A stretch of 64,000 bases of DNA from Pseudomonas putida (GTDB lineage: Bacteria > Pseudomonadota > Gammaproteobacteria > Pseudomonadales > Pseudomonadaceae): the NCBI RefSeq assembly GCF_016406145.1, contig NZ_CP066306.1, positions 2,790,001 through 2,854,000 on the forward strand, in the 5' to 3' direction. How positions within the stretch are numbered: the stretch's first letter is position 1; the number at the start of each line of letters is the position of its first letter. Shown piece by piece: positions 1 to 8,701 of this stretch. The notes beneath the pieces were generated by a model. That model saw only the letters and a list, made by a program, of their open reading frames with translations. It was not told the DNA's origin and made no database searches. The position numbers and the translations under genes were made by a program.

Positions 1-84
1 CACAGCCGGCTCGGCCGACTGAAACGGACGGTCGTCCAGCAGCCGGTCGAGCAGCGAGGGCAGCAGGCGGGCCTGATTACTCAT
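1..84 (-). CDS. tssE: T6SS baseplate protein TssE (N-terminal part only)
   Basis: Only the first 28 codons lie in the window; the ATG is at 84. TssE is the gp25-like baseplate wedge protein of the type Vi secretion system, a cytoplasmic partner of TssF/TssG on which the sheath assembles. The visible N-terminus carries the PSLLDRLLDD stretch seen at the start of TssE proteins, and an AAGGA ribosome site lies about 7 bases before the ATG. It begins 26 bases after the tssC stop, as expected for a tssBCE operon. Identification rests on a short peptide plus position. Confidence 0.75.
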   Translation of the reverse strand, partial: MSNQARLLPSLLDRLLDDRPFQSAEPAV

Positions 85-110
85 GTGTCATCCTTGAACA
101 CGCAGGCCGG

Positions 111-1613
111 TCAGCCGCGAGCGCCTTGCGGCAGCTCTGCGACCAGGCGCAGCGAAGCGGTCAGTTCGTCGAGCTGGTAGTGCGGCCGCAGGTAGGTCAC
201 GGCCTTGTACACACCTGGCTTGCCTGGTACCTCGAACACTTCGGCACGGGCTTCGCGCAGCGGGAACTTGGCTTTGGCTTCCTGGCTGGCAGTGTCGTCA
301 AGCAGCACATAGCTGGCCAGCCACTGGTTGAGGAAACGCTCGACGTCCATGCGCGAGGCGAAGCTGCCAATCTTGTCGCGCATGATCGCCTTCATGTAGT
401 GGGCAATGCGCGAGGTGGCGAAGATGTACTGCAGCTGCGCCGACAGGCGTGCGTTGGCATTGGCGATGTCGGTGTTGTACTGCTTCTGCTTCTGCGCCGA
501 CTGGGTGCCGAAGAACGCGGCGTAGTCGGTGCCTTTGCAGTGCACCAGCGGGATGAAGCCAAGGTCCGACAGCTCTTTTTCACGGCGGTCGGTGATGGCG
601 ATCTCAGTTGGGCATTTGAGGGCAATTTCGCCGTCATCGGTCTTGAAGGTGTGGGTTGGCAGGCCTTCTACCAGGCCGCCACCTTCTACACCGCGGATGG
701 CCACGCACCAGCCGTAACGCGAGAAGGCATCGGTGACACGGGTACCCAGGGCGTAGGCGGCGTTCATCCACAGGTACTTGTTGTGGTCACGGCCGTCGAC
801 GCTTTCGACGAAGTTGAATTCTTCCACCGGGGTGGTATCAGGGCCATATGGCAGGCGGCCTAGCACGTGCGGCAGGGTCAGGCCGACATAGCGTGAGTCC
901 TCCGAGGCGCGGAACGACTTCCACTTGGCGTATTCGACCGTGTCGAAGATTTTCGCCAGGTCACGCGGGCCGGACATATCGGTGAACGAGTCCCAGCCAA
1001 ACAGCTCGGGCGATGCGGCCGAGATGAATGGCGCATGGGCCGCGGCGGCCACGTGCGAGATCTCTTCGAGCAGGTACATGTCTTCGGGGTTGCGGTTGAA
1101 TTCGTAGTCACCGATCAGCATGCCGAACGGGGCGCCACCGAAGGTGCCGTACTCTTCTTCGTATACCTTCTTGAACAGCGCGCTCTGGTCGAATTCGCTG
1201 GCGGCCTTGAGGTCGCGCACCAGGTCCTTCTTCGAGGCGTTGAGCAGGTGGATCTTCAGCGTGGTGCTGGTTTCGGTCTGGTCGACCTGATACTTCAGGC
1301 CGCGCCACGAGGCTTCCAGCTGCTGGAATTCGCGGGCGTGCATGATCTCGTTCATCTGCTCGGAGAGCATCGAGTCGATCTCGGCGATGCGCGCGTCCAG
1401 CACAGCGATCAGGTCCTTGCTCGGGGTCATCTCGCCCTCGAGCACCTGGTTGACCAGCTCACCGATCAGGTCACGGGTGCGGTTGCGCTCGGTGTCGGAG
1501 CGGGCCACACGGCTTTGCGAAATGATGCTGTCGAGCAGCGAGGCCTGCGGGGCGAAGGTTTCCACCTCGACCAGGTCGGTGTCCTGTTGTGGCAGTGTTT
1601 GCTTGTCGGTCAT
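111..1613 (-). CDS. tssC: T6SS contractile sheath large subunit TssC (VipB)
   Basis: This 500-residue protein has the usual length and sequence of TssC/VipB. With TssB it polymerises into the contractile sheath that drives the Hcp tube and VgrG spike out of the cell. Recognisable family stretches are the EASWRGLKYQ region near residue 100, GDYEF near 170, the ISHVAAAAHAPF segment near 187, and the C-terminal RPHYQLDELTASLRLV stretch that packs with TssB. It starts 14 bases after the tssB stop, so translation is probably coupled. No lesion is visible. Cytoplasmic; recycled by ClpV, which lies outside the window. Confidence 0.97.
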   Translation of the reverse strand: MTDKQTLPQQDTDLVEVETFAPQASLLDSIISQSRVARSDTERNRTRDLIGELVNQVLEGEMTPSKDLIAVLDARIAEIDSMLSEQMNEIMHAREFQQLEASWRGLKYQVDQTETSTTLKIHLLNASKKDLVRDLKAASEFDQSALFKKVYEEEYGTFGGAPFGMLIGDYEFNRNPEDMYLLEEISHVAAAAHAPFISAASPELFGWDSFTDMSGPRDLAKIFDTVEYAKWKSFRASEDSRYVGLTLPHVLGRLPYGPDTTPVEEFNFVESVDGRDHNKYLWMNAAYALGTRVTDAFSRYGWCVAIRGVEGGGLVEGLPTHTFKTDDGEIALKCPTEIAITDRREKELSDLGFIPLVHCKGTDYAAFFGTQSAQKQKQYNTDIANANARLSAQLQYIFATSRIAHYMKAIMRDKIGSFASRMDVERFLNQWLASYVLLDDTASQEAKAKFPLREARAEVFEVPGKPGVYKAVTYLRPHYQLDELTASLRLVAELPQGARG

Positions 1614-1627
1614 CGTCTGGCTCCTGC

Positions 1628-2161
1628 TTACTCTTTGCCATCGGCGGCGGGTACGGCGGCTTCGCGACCGAATTCCTTGCCCAGGGTTTTCAGCTTCTCG
1701 GTGTTCTGCAGCACGTCCATCAGCAACTCTTCGAGCTTGTCGTTGCCGCCCATCTTGTTACGCAGGTCGGCCAGCTTGTTGCGCACTTCCAAAAGCTTGC
1801 GCAGTGGCTCGACTTGCTTCACCACGTTCTGTGGCTCGAAGTCTTCCATGCTGTTGAAGTTCAGCTCCACGCCCAGCTGGGTGCCGTTTTTGGCCAGGGT
1901 GTTGTCGACGCGGTAGGTCAGGCGCGGCTTGATGCCTTTGAGCACGCCGTTGAAGTTGTCGCGGTCGATGAAGACGAACTTGCGGTCCTTGAGCTTGGGC
2001 AAGGGCTCCAGCGGGTTGCCGGAAAAATCGCCCAGCACGCCAACGACAAAGGGCAGCTCCTTTTTCTCGATCGCATCACCGATGTCCACGTCGTAAGTGA
2101 TGTGAACCCGCGGCGCGCGAACGCGGTCGAGTTTGTGCTGGGTACTTTCCTTCTTCGCCAT
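1628..2161 (-). CDS. tssB: T6SS contractile sheath small subunit TssB (VipA)
   Basis: This 177-residue protein is the small sheath subunit. The N-terminal RVRAPRVHITYDVDIGDA stretch and the PFVVGVLGDFSG segment are family hallmarks, and the C-terminal half is helical and charged, as in VipA. The ATG at 2161 (MAKKES) is chosen because GGAGA precedes it at good spacing. The frame stays open 12 codons further upstream, but that extension has no family resemblance. It lies between the T6SS-linked gene upstream and tssC downstream in one minus-strand operon. Confidence 0.96.
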   Translation of the reverse strand: MAKKESTQHKLDRVRAPRVHITYDVDIGDAIEKKELPFVVGVLGDFSGNPLEPLPKLKDRKFVFIDRDNFNGVLKGIKPRLTYRVDNTLAKNGTQLGVELNFNSMEDFEPQNVVKQVEPLRKLLEVRNKLADLRNKMGGNDKLEELLMDVLQNTEKLKTLGKEFGREAAVPAADGKE

Positions 2162-2223
2162 CGTGTTCTCCAGTGCGAGCAATTCGCTGCGAATCATGGC
2201 GCGGCCCGGCGGGGGCCTGCGCG

Positions 2224-2973
2224 TTACAGTCCTTCGATCGTCAGCAGCAGGCGCTGACGGATTTCGTCGTTCATTTCCAGAATGTTGTCGCGGCCCACCA
2301 GCTCTTCGAAACTGGTGTTGCCGGCAATTTGCGTGCTGCTACGGATGACCGAATCGTCGGGAAGTTCCGAACGCACCGGCGAGCTGATGACGCAGAAGGG
2401 CAGGTCACCCATGCCCTTGAGGCGTTCGAAGCTCAAGCCAAAGCGCAGGCCTTCGAACAGGCGGCCAAGGCCAGGCGACTTGCTCAGGCAGTAGAACAGC
2501 ACCAGGTAGTGCACCACGAAGCGGTACAGCTCGGCGCTGCTGCGGTTGGGGTCGTGGATGACATTGCGAAAGCGCGCCAGCTCGAAGCCCTGAAAGCCCA
2601 CGACCCAGCGCACTGGGCTGGTGATGCGGATGACCTGGCCGCTGGGGACCAGGGCCTTGTCGTATTCCAGGGGGAACAGTTCGGGGGTGGTGCTGATGAG
2701 GTTGAGCGGCACTTCCAGCTCGCTGACCAGCTGGAAGGGCGCGGCCGAGCCGATGCGCTCGTAGAGTTCGATAAGCGACTGGAAGTGGCCCTGGGTTTCG
2801 CGCCCGCTGCTGCGTTGCGCCCCCTGCAGGTATTCACCGAACAGCGTTTGCGGACGGATCAGCGGCGCCGCGGTGGCGAGGTAATCGGCCGCCTGCGCCT
2901 TGAGCGCATCGGAGATTGCCCGCGTTTGGCTACGCAGCTTGATCAGTGCTTCGACATCAAACGTCTGTGTCAT
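2224..2973 (-). CDS. T6SS-associated protein upstream of tssB, unassigned family
   Basis: A 249-residue soluble protein without signal peptide or membrane segment, 62 bases upstream of tssB and first visible gene of the operon. It occupies the place where many T6SS clusters carry tssA, but I see no ImpA N-terminal motif, so that name is not given. The C-terminal half (VRWVVGFQGFEL and later GDLPFCVISSPVRSELPDDSVIR) looks conserved and beta-rich. The start is uncertain: ATG at 2973 (MTQTF) is used, but the ATG at 2988 (MDDVPM) follows an AAAAAGG run. The open frame reaches 3267, but that extension is proline-rich filler and was left out. Confidence 0.7.
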   Translation of the reverse strand: MTQTFDVEALIKLRSQTRAISDALKAQAADYLATAAPLIRPQTLFGEYLQGAQRSSGRETQGHFQSLIELYERIGSAAPFQLVSELEVPLNLISTTPELFPLEYDKALVPSGQVIRITSPVRWVVGFQGFELARFRNVIHDPNRSSAELYRFVVHYLVLFYCLSKSPGLGRLFEGLRFGLSFERLKGMGDLPFCVISSPVRSELPDDSVIRSSTQIAGNTSFEELVGRDNILEMNDEIRQRLLLTIEGL

Positions 2974-3440
2974 CGGTACATCGTCCATGAGCCTTTTTGA
3001 ATCGTCCTGATACGCCGCTGGCGTGGACTGGAAACTCGGTACTGGCACATGAATATCGTGTTGCCAGTAATGCCGTGTAGGGCACCCCGCGTTGGAAGAA
3101 GTTCCCGCCGGGGCCGCGATTTTTTCCCTGTTTGTGACGCGGCGCAATGATGTCGCATTGATATCGGCCAGGGGTTTTGGGGGCGTAAAATCTGGGCTTG
3201 GGCCCGTGGGGAAGGGGTTTGGGGTGTGTGAAAACAACTGAAAAAGAGATTGGAAAATATTTTTCAAAAGGTGAAGCAGGTCGCATTTCTGGTTGGGTCG
3301 GGCGGTGATGCAAGGGCTTTACGGCGGGCCTTTCAATGATGGCAATGCGACGGAATACGCCGCATGTAGCAGGCGGTGGCGAGGTTTTTATGATCCAAGA
3401 GCCGGCGTATTTGAGCTGCGTGTTTGACAGGATGACTGGC

Positions 3441-3480
3441 ACGGGCTGCGCCCGTGATCGCCGGCAAGCCGGCTCCCACA
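3441..3480. repeat. REP-type palindromic repeat
   Basis: Two adjacent palindromes, ACGGGC-TGC-GCCCGT and GCCGGC-AA-GCCGGC, followed by TCCCACA. The same GATCGCCGGCAAGCCGGCTC core recurs at 58799-58840, which marks it as a dispersed Pseudomonas REP element. An inverted partner lies at 3636-3670. Confidence 0.8.
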
Positions 3481-3635
3481 GGGGGAGGTGTGGGCTTTGG
3501 ATATTTGACCCAGGCCGCTATTGGCACGCTGGTCGCAACCGCTTGTGCGTCATCAGCGCCGACGATTGTGGCACCGCTTGCCTGGCGCTTTTCCAGTATT
3601 GATGAGGTTTATCCAAGGGCAGTCCACACCCCTGT

Positions 3636-3670
3636 GGCCGGCTTGCCGGCGATCACCGGCAAAGCCGGTG
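3636..3670. repeat. REP-type palindromic repeat, inverted relative to 3441-3480
   Basis: Contains GCCGGC-TT-GCCGGC and then ACCGGCAAAGCCGGT. It is in opposite orientation to the copy at 3441-3480, so the two form a BIME-like pair just downstream of the minus-strand gene ending at 3716. Confidence 0.8.
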
Positions 3671-3715
3671 CCATCCCCCCTCGATCGTGTCGTTCGGCGG
3701 CAGGTTGGGGCGTTG

Positions 3716-4267
3716 CTACCTACCGTCCACCTGGACGCAAATAGTCTTGTTCCCGACAACTTTGCATGGCCAATGGTCGTTGATGTAGGAATCGGGCGTA
3801 AAGCATATGCGCTCATCGTTCACCCAGAACATCTGCCATGCGGAGCCTGAAATACGGAGCTTTGGGCAAGACCAGTAGCCCTTCGCAGAGAGTGTGGCCG
3901 TGGTCGCAATGATCATGGCCGGGGCAGCGCAGCACATTATCGCGAACATCAACTGCAACGACCGGATTTCGAACGTGTGAAGCCTGGACTTTTTGGGCGG
4001 GTCGAATTTCTGACCGGTCCATGCCGCGAAGGCGCAGACAACGAGCGAGTAGGGCGTCCCCGGAATCGCCGCGAGTACGAAAAAACTCATGAGCGGCGTT
4101 TCCACAACGGGTGCATTTCTGTAGAGGCGGCCATACAGCGGCAGCAGTTCGGCCCACAGTACGTAGAACGCAAGTGCGCACACCGCTAGCATGCACAGCG
4201 CAAAGCCGATGGCCACGCAGCGAAAGAGCAGCGGGGATCTGAGATGGAGTTCGGGATGAGATTTCAT
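3716..4267 (-). CDS. Four-helix inner-membrane protein, DUF1240-like; probable orphan pore-toxin immunity
   Basis: A 183-residue integral membrane protein with hydrophobic segments at about residues 14-40, 60-83 and 105-128. Its cysteine-containing C-terminal region reads CPKLRISGSAW, FWVNDERICF, PDSY and PCK. Two paralogues share the same layout and motifs (6151-6693 and 6914-7471). The third sits directly behind a putative pore-forming effector. Immunity proteins to pore-forming colicins are small multi-helix inner-membrane proteins, so I infer that this copy is an orphan immunity protein. The DUF1240 label is from memory and needs a profile search. Confidence 0.7.
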   Translation of the reverse strand: MKSHPELHLRSPLLFRCVAIGFALCMLAVCALAFYVLWAELLPLYGRLYRNAPVVETPLMSFFVLAAIPGTPYSLVVCAFAAWTGQKFDPPKKSRLHTFEIRSLQLMFAIMCCAAPAMIIATTATLSAKGYWSCPKLRISGSAWQMFWVNDERICFTPDSYINDHWPCKVVGNKTICVQVDGR

Positions 4268-4397
4268 GATGACGTCAGCGTTCCTTGCTGTGCTTGATCG
4301 TAGATTATGCCCGATCCTGTCTGGAGCTGTTGTCAGGGCCTGACCAGGTCAGCAAAATGGGCCGATGGATGAGAGCAAGCCTTTGCAAGGAGCCAGC

Positions 4398-5513
4398 ATG
4401 ATCGACCTGAGAAGTCCGGACGCAGTCCTGAGCGAATACGCCCAGCGCTACATCGACCTGGTCCCCGACGTATCCCCCCAGTTACAGCAGCGCATGGAGT
4501 ACATATACGATCCAGACGCGCCCATATTGCCACGCATCAAGCCAGCCTGGCTTAGCGACAGGCCTTGCACGCTTTCACGCGAACAAGCACTCGACCGCGC
4601 ACAGGGCGCACTGCTGGGCCTGGCAATCGGTGATGCGGTGGGGACCACACTGGAGTTTCAGCGCCGCGGTCAGGGCCAGGTTACAGACATGGTCGGTGGT
4701 GGCCCATTCCGTCTGGCGCCCGGCGAGTGGACCGACGATACCAGCATGGCGCTGTGCCTGGCGGATACTTACGAGGCCAAGGGCAGGTTCGATTTCGCGA
4801 CTTTTGCAGACGCACTGGTGCGTTGGTACCGCCAGGGCGAGAACAGCGTCAATGGGCGCTGTTTCGACATCGGCAATGTCACTCGGCGCGCGCTCGAAGG
4901 GTGGGAAACTGAGCGGCTTGCTTGGCAAGGGAATGCCGAGCCCTCGGCTGCTGGCAACGGTTCGTTGATCAGGCTTGCGCCCACTGCCATTTTTCGGCGC
5001 CACTCGCTCTCGGCGACTTGGGGAGAAAGTGCCACGCAGAGCACGGTCACGCACAGCGCGCCCGAAGTGCTGCAGTGCTGTAGCCTATTCGGCGCGCAGT
5101 TGCATCTGGCACTCAATGGCGCCGACAAACACGAGGCGCTGGCAGCCAAAGTGCGCCCGCTGAAGTCTCGGCCGCGGATCATCAATGCCGGCGAATACAA
5201 GCTCAAGTCACGAGAGCAGATTCGCTCTTCCGGCTATGTGGTCGACACCCTCGAAGCAGCGCTCTGGGCAGTTTGGCACACCGACAATTTCAAGGATGCG
5301 ATTCTGCTCGCGGCCAACCTTGCCGACGATGCCGACAGCGTGGCCGCCACGGCGGGGCAGTTGGCAGGTGCCTTGTATGGGGTGTCGGGAATGCCGCCCG
5401 AGTGGGTAGCCAAGGTGGCCTGGTCGCAGCGTATATGTCACTTGGCAAGGCACTTGTTTGAGCATTCGCCGGCAACTGACGAACTCGATGAGCTGGTGTA
5501 TGACGACAACTGA
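4398..5513 (+). CDS. ADP-ribosylglycohydrolase family protein (DraG/ARH-like)
   Basis: A 371-residue protein with the full motif set of the ADP-ribosylhydrolase fold: GLAIGDAVG near residue 80, WTDDTSMAL near 113, a GNGSLIR loop, and [11 protein letters not shown] near 305, whose acidic residues bind two magnesium ions. Enzymes of this fold remove ADP-ribose from arginine. The ATG at 4398 is preferred over the one at 4365 because AAGGAG lies 5 bases before it. It sits alone, opposite in strand to its neighbours, in an effector/immunity island. A role as immunity to an ADP-ribosyltransferase effector (as for Tri1 against Tre1) is plausible inference; no such transferase is visible here. Confidence 0.9.
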   Translation: MIDLRSPDAVLSEYAQRYIDLVPDVSPQLQQRMEYIYDPDAPILPRIKPAWLSDRPCTLSREQALDRAQGALLGLAIGDAVGTTLEFQRRGQGQVTDMVGGGPFRLAPGEWTDDTSMALCLADTYEAKGRFDFATFADALVRWYRQGENSVNGRCFDIGNVTRRALEGWETERLAWQGNAEPSAAGNGSLIRLAPTAIFRRHSLSATWGESATQSTVTHSAPEVLQCCSLFGAQLHLALNGADKHEALAAKVRPLKSRPRIINAGEYKLKSREQIRSSGYVVDTLEAALWAVWHTDNFKDAILLAANLADDADSVAATAGQLAGALYGVSGMPPEWVAKVAWSQRICHLARHLFEHSPATDELDELVYDDN

Positions 5514-5700
5514 TGCTCAAGCTTTCCTATGGTGAACGGCTGGCGGCACGGGATCTCGCGCCACCACGTTGAGGTACGAATCACTACCAGGTTTGCTGCT
5601 TTGGGCAAGGGGCCTTCGGGGTGCTGCTCAACTTCCGGATAGGAGTGTGATTTGCAACCCCACTGTTGATGATCAGGCAAAATACTTTAGAAATAGTCTT

Positions 5701-5946
5701 ATGTTTACCACGGATAGATTTTTTGCAAAAATTTGGTCGGTCTGGATGCTGACCGTGATAGTCGCCGTGCTTATGATCGGTGTAGCTCCAAAGTTTTTCG
5801 CTATACCGGCCCTCGGTGTGATGATGACGATGACATTGTGGTGCATAAACTGTGCTTATTGCAGTGAACGCTTTGTAGTTTTGCGAATTTGCGCATGTTC
5901 TTCAACTTATCATCCTCACCGCTGTTCGCATCGCTCCGCACACTAG
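5701..5946 (+). CDS. Possible small membrane protein or remnant
   Basis: An 81-codon frame starting MFTTDRFFAKIW. The first 55 residues form two hydrophobic segments, but the last 25 are Ser/His/Arg-rich and look like out-of-frame read-through, so it may be the 5' piece of a lost membrane-protein gene. No good ribosome site is seen. The rest of the 5514-6150 gap shows nothing else that I can support. Confidence 0.25.
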   Translation: MFTTDRFFAKIWSVWMLTVIVAVLMIGVAPKFFAIPALGVMMTMTLWCINCAYCSERFVVLRICACSSTYHPHRCSHRSAH

Positions 5947-6150
5947 CGGTCACGTATGCCACCCGCCAGGGGTTCGTCCGAGTTGGTGGGAACTTGTGTT
6001 TGAAACCCCCATGAATTGCAGCATGCTACTTTTGCCAGGTCGGTAATATCCCAATCCGTACGCCACCAACGCCAGCGCGGTGGTAGCCAAGCCAGGAGCA
6101 AGTGCGGGCCCTGCATCCAGCCAATCGTGCCCGAGGGCCTCAGACCGTCG

Positions 6151-6693
6151 CTAATCGTCCATGTTTATGCAAAGTTTTTTGCCGTCTATATTTTTGCAGG
6201 GCCATCGATTTTCGGTATAGCTGTCCGGTTTAAAACAAAAGCCGGGATGGTTTACCCAGTACGTCTGCCATGCCGATCCCGATTTTCTGAGTTGCGGGCA
6301 GGTTGTATAGTCTAATGCGTTGAGTGCAATTGTCGTGCTGATAGCAGTGAGTGGTGCAAGGCCTATGAGTGAATAGACTGAGGCCTTCATCAGGCCTGTC
6401 TGAAGTTTCGCAAGCGCGGATTGTTCCGGTGGATCAAATCGTTTGCCTCTCCATATGGCGAATGCGCTGGCTACTGTACAGGCAAGCATAACAGGTGGTG
6501 CCATGATGAGGCCGAAAGCCATGTATGGGGCCTCGATGGCCGAGGCGCGACGCCACATTTGTCCATATATTGGCAGGACATGTGTAATCAACCAGTACGT
6601 AGCGAATACCCCTACTGTCGCACAGATCAAAAGTGTCAAGGCAGCGAGTAGTCTGAACTTAATAGAGGCAAATGTCGGGTTGTTAGAATTCAT
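6151..6693 (-). CDS. Inner-membrane protein, DUF1240-like paralogue 2; probable immunity protein
   Basis: A 180-residue paralogue of the genes at 3716 and 6914. It has the same order of three or four hydrophobic segments, the KRFDPPEQS cytoplasmic loop, and the C-terminal CPQLRKSGSAW, YWVNHPGFCFKPDSY and PCKNIDGK motifs. The ATG at 6693 is used; a TTG two codons upstream is possible. Its own toxin is not adjacent: the neighbour on the right is a decayed ADP-ribosylglycohydrolase fragment. I infer a displaced spare immunity gene for a variant pore-forming toxin. Confidence 0.72.
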   Translation of the reverse strand: MNSNNPTFASIKFRLLAALTLLICATVGVFATYWLITHVLPIYGQMWRRASAIEAPYMAFGLIMAPPVMLACTVASAFAIWRGKRFDPPEQSALAKLQTGLMKASVYSLIGLAPLTAISTTIALNALDYTTCPQLRKSGSAWQTYWVNHPGFCFKPDSYTENRWPCKNIDGKKLCINMDD

Positions 6694-6721
6694 TTCCAAT
6701 GCTCAGAGCTTGGGGGGGATC

Positions 6722-6913
6722 ATGGTCAGATCAGAGAGAGTCAGCGCTTGGCCATTGCGCCTGAAGCTAGGCGAGTGGGTCGACTATACGAGTACGGCGC
6801 TTTGCTTGGCAGCGACCTGCGATGACGAGTACCGGCCCGATTATGCGGTGCGCGAACTGTTCTTGCGCAGAGCATTAGCCCTCCGGAGCTTCGTAGCCCA
6901 TCTCCAGAATTAG
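6722..6913 (+). pseudogene. Decayed fragment of an ADP-ribosylglycohydrolase gene
   Basis: The frame reads PLRLKLGEWVDYTSTALCL, aligning with [19 protein letters not shown] of the intact gene at 4398-5513. Similarity continues for about 15 residues (DDEYRPDYAV against KGRFDFAT) and then stops. Only the segment around the first metal-binding motif survives, and one of its acidic residues has become Tyr (WTDDT to WVDYT). The upstream and downstream parts of the gene are missing. It cannot make an active enzyme. Confidence 0.7.
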
Positions 6914-7471
6914 TTACCGATCCTCAAATTGTACGCATACAGTTTTATCCCCGATACGCTTACATGGTTGGTTGTCGTCAGTGTAGGAGTCAGGTTTGAA
7001 GCAGTACCGCGCATCGTTCACCCAATACACTTTCCACGCCGACCCGGAGATCAGCAATTTTTGACATGGCGTGTATCCCTTCGCCCATAAGCCTAGCGTT
7101 ACAAGTATCGCCAATGCCGGGGCTATACAAATCATTGACCATAGTGTCAATTTATAAGATTGATACTGGAATCGGTAAAGGCGAGAGTTGATGGGCGGGT
7201 CAAATTTTTTGGCGCGCCAGCATGCGTAAGCGGAGGTTATGATAAGTATGGGGCTAACAGTGCACATGGCAATGAGCATAAACCCCAAATAAGGCGTGAC
7301 TACAATGGGTGTATCTGTAAACAGACTGCCGAATAACGGCAGTATGTCGCTTGCAAGCCAGCGGGCCGAAAGGAAGCCTAAAGCGGCAGTCAATAGGCAG
7401 GTAATAAAAGCCACGAGGCGGAAAATATAGGGTGAGCGCTCGTGAAATTCATAGGGGCGATGTGTGGTCAT
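6914..7471 (-). CDS. Inner-membrane protein, DUF1240-like paralogue 3; probable cognate immunity of the effector at 7474
   Basis: A 185-residue membrane protein with hydrophobic segments at about 16-42, 58-85 and 108-132, and the family C-terminus (CQKLLISGSAW, VYWVNDARYCFKPDSY, QPCKRIGDK). The ATG lies only 2 bases after the effector stop codon, a spacing typical of a translationally coupled toxin/immunity pair. By analogy with pore-forming colicins it should sit in the inner membrane and block the effector pore from the periplasmic or membrane side. Family name and function are inferred; synteny is the strongest evidence. Confidence 0.78.
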   Translation of the reverse strand: MTTHRPYEFHERSPYIFRLVAFITCLLTAALGFLSARWLASDILPLFGSLFTDTPIVVTPYLGFMLIAMCTVSPILIITSAYACWRAKKFDPPINSRLYRFQYQSYKLTLWSMICIAPALAILVTLGLWAKGYTPCQKLLISGSAWKVYWVNDARYCFKPDSYTDDNQPCKRIGDKTVCVQFEDR

Positions 7472-7473
7472 TG

Positions 7474-8490
7474 TTAGAACTTTGGTAGATTGAAAGTCGG
7501 GAGGGAGGGCATGGACGGTAACTCAGGCAAAGACGGCCACCCCGGTAAATTGAGGTCTCCAGGCTGCAATTTTCGAAGTGCCCAGCGCTTGGCCTCGCTA
7601 TATAGGTTCTCCGCAATCTCACCGACAATGTTGGTGACGGTTTCCTCTGCGTATTTTTGCATGTCCTCAACGCTGATGCGGCTGGCCTGCTGCTGTAAAT
7701 ATTGAATATTATCCACGGCGTAGCGGAGGCCGGCTTTAACAGAATTTTTTATCCCGTATTCGGTGTCGAGTACGTTAAGCCCCCAGCCCACTGCGAACAC
7801 CACAGCCGCACCCGCGATCACCGGTGCGGCGGCGAAAGTGGCCATTGTGCCAAGGGCCAGTCCAACGGCATATCCCACTGCTGTTGCGATCCCTGCTTTG
7901 ACCAACTCCACCCCGATACCACCAAACAAGTCACTCATCACGTGCTCGTCGCCAAACACCCACTCCGCCACTTCGATACCGACGGCAACATAGCAGGAGA
8001 GCCTGAGTGCCTTGAGGGAGGAACCGCGAACACCGTATTTGCCGATGCCCATGCTGATCAGTTTCGCGTTCTGAATACCATAGCGCGGCGCATTAAGCGT
8101 TTTGCGCAATCCAGGGTAACCCGTGATGATCACGTACTGCTTACCCTTGTACACGGTGTGGCGCACCTTGGTGAGTAAGCCACCCATATCTCTAACGAAA
8201 GAAGCCGCATTGCGTGCATCCCAGGCGGCCATGGCTGCGGGAACGCCCCATGTGGTATTGACAAACGTGTGAGGCAGCCCGTTGTAGGCTGACTTGACGC
8301 TTTGCCCGATGCCGCTCAGCAGGTCGCCCTGTGTGCGAGTGCATACCTGCGGAGGCTGTGTCACGGCGTGTGCTTGTTGTGTGGAGCGGGCCTGAGCCTG
8401 GAAAGCTTCTATCGGCATCATCACCACTTCCATGTGGTTAGAATCCATCTCCCGGTCAAGTTGGCTGAGTTGGCTTTCACTCACGCTCAT
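7474..8490 (-). CDS. Putative pore-forming (colicin-like) T6SS effector
   Basis: A 338-residue protein without signal peptide. The ATG at 8490 is preferred over 8529 because GGGAGAA precedes it. The N-terminal 75 residues are polar. The middle carries VYKGKQYVIITGYPGL and a long hydrophobic hairpin at about residues 205-255 (VKAGIATAVGYAVGLALG, then FAAAPVIAGAAVVFAVGW), as in ionophore domains of colicins and contact-dependent toxins. The C-terminus is Pro/Leu-rich (LPGWPSLPELPSMPSLPTFNLPKF in part). It is encoded with its membrane-protein partner (6914-7471) and divergently from vgrG, so T6SS delivery is inferred. No enzymatic motif is visible. Confidence 0.65.
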   Translation of the reverse strand: MSVSESQLSQLDREMDSNHMEVVMMPIEAFQAQARSTQQAHAVTQPPQVCTRTQGDLLSGIGQSVKSAYNGLPHTFVNTTWGVPAAMAAWDARNAASFVRDMGGLLTKVRHTVYKGKQYVIITGYPGLRKTLNAPRYGIQNAKLISMGIGKYGVRGSSLKALRLSCYVAVGIEVAEWVFGDEHVMSDLFGGIGVELVKAGIATAVGYAVGLALGTMATFAAAPVIAGAAVVFAVGWGLNVLDTEYGIKNSVKAGLRYAVDNIQYLQQQASRISVEDMQKYAEETVTNIVGEIAENLYSEAKRWALRKLQPGDLNLPGWPSLPELPSMPSLPTFNLPKF

Positions 8491-8701
8491 CGCGGTTCTC
8501 CCTGAAAAATTCGCTGTGTGCTGCCTCATGGCTAAGCGCAGGGAGCCTACACCCCAGACGTGAGCGAGAGCAAACTGATGGTCATGATCTCATGTGGTTT
8601 CAGCTTTGGCGAAAGGGAGATGGCTTAATGGCATCATTTGACAGCACCAGCGAACCACGTTTTCATTGGTAGATTTCCAGCTTGATGCAGGATGCATTGA
8701 A

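Larger units (their letters stand above)
2989..3715. other. Intergenic region upstream of the T6SS operon
   Basis: No credible gene is seen in these 727 bases. The part nearest the T6SS gene must hold its promoter, but neither a convincing sigma-70 pair nor a sigma-54 site (TGGCAC-N5-TTGC) could be placed on the minus strand. The distal part holds two REP palindromes, listed separately, which separate the T6SS operon from the membrane-protein gene at 3716. Confidence 0.5.

Noticed and set aside
2974..3267. N-terminal extension of the T6SS-linked gene at 2224.
   Set aside because: Proline-rich, low-complexity residues without family resemblance, and better starts exist at 2973 or 2988.
2989..3715. 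Sigma-54 promoter for the T6SS operon.
   Set aside because: TGGCAC strings occur but none has a correctly spaced TTGC element on the minus strand.
6000..6150. Short hydrophobic minus-strand stretch (GLATTALALVAYGLGYY).
   Set aside because: No start, ribosome site or continuation; too short to support a gene or a remnant.
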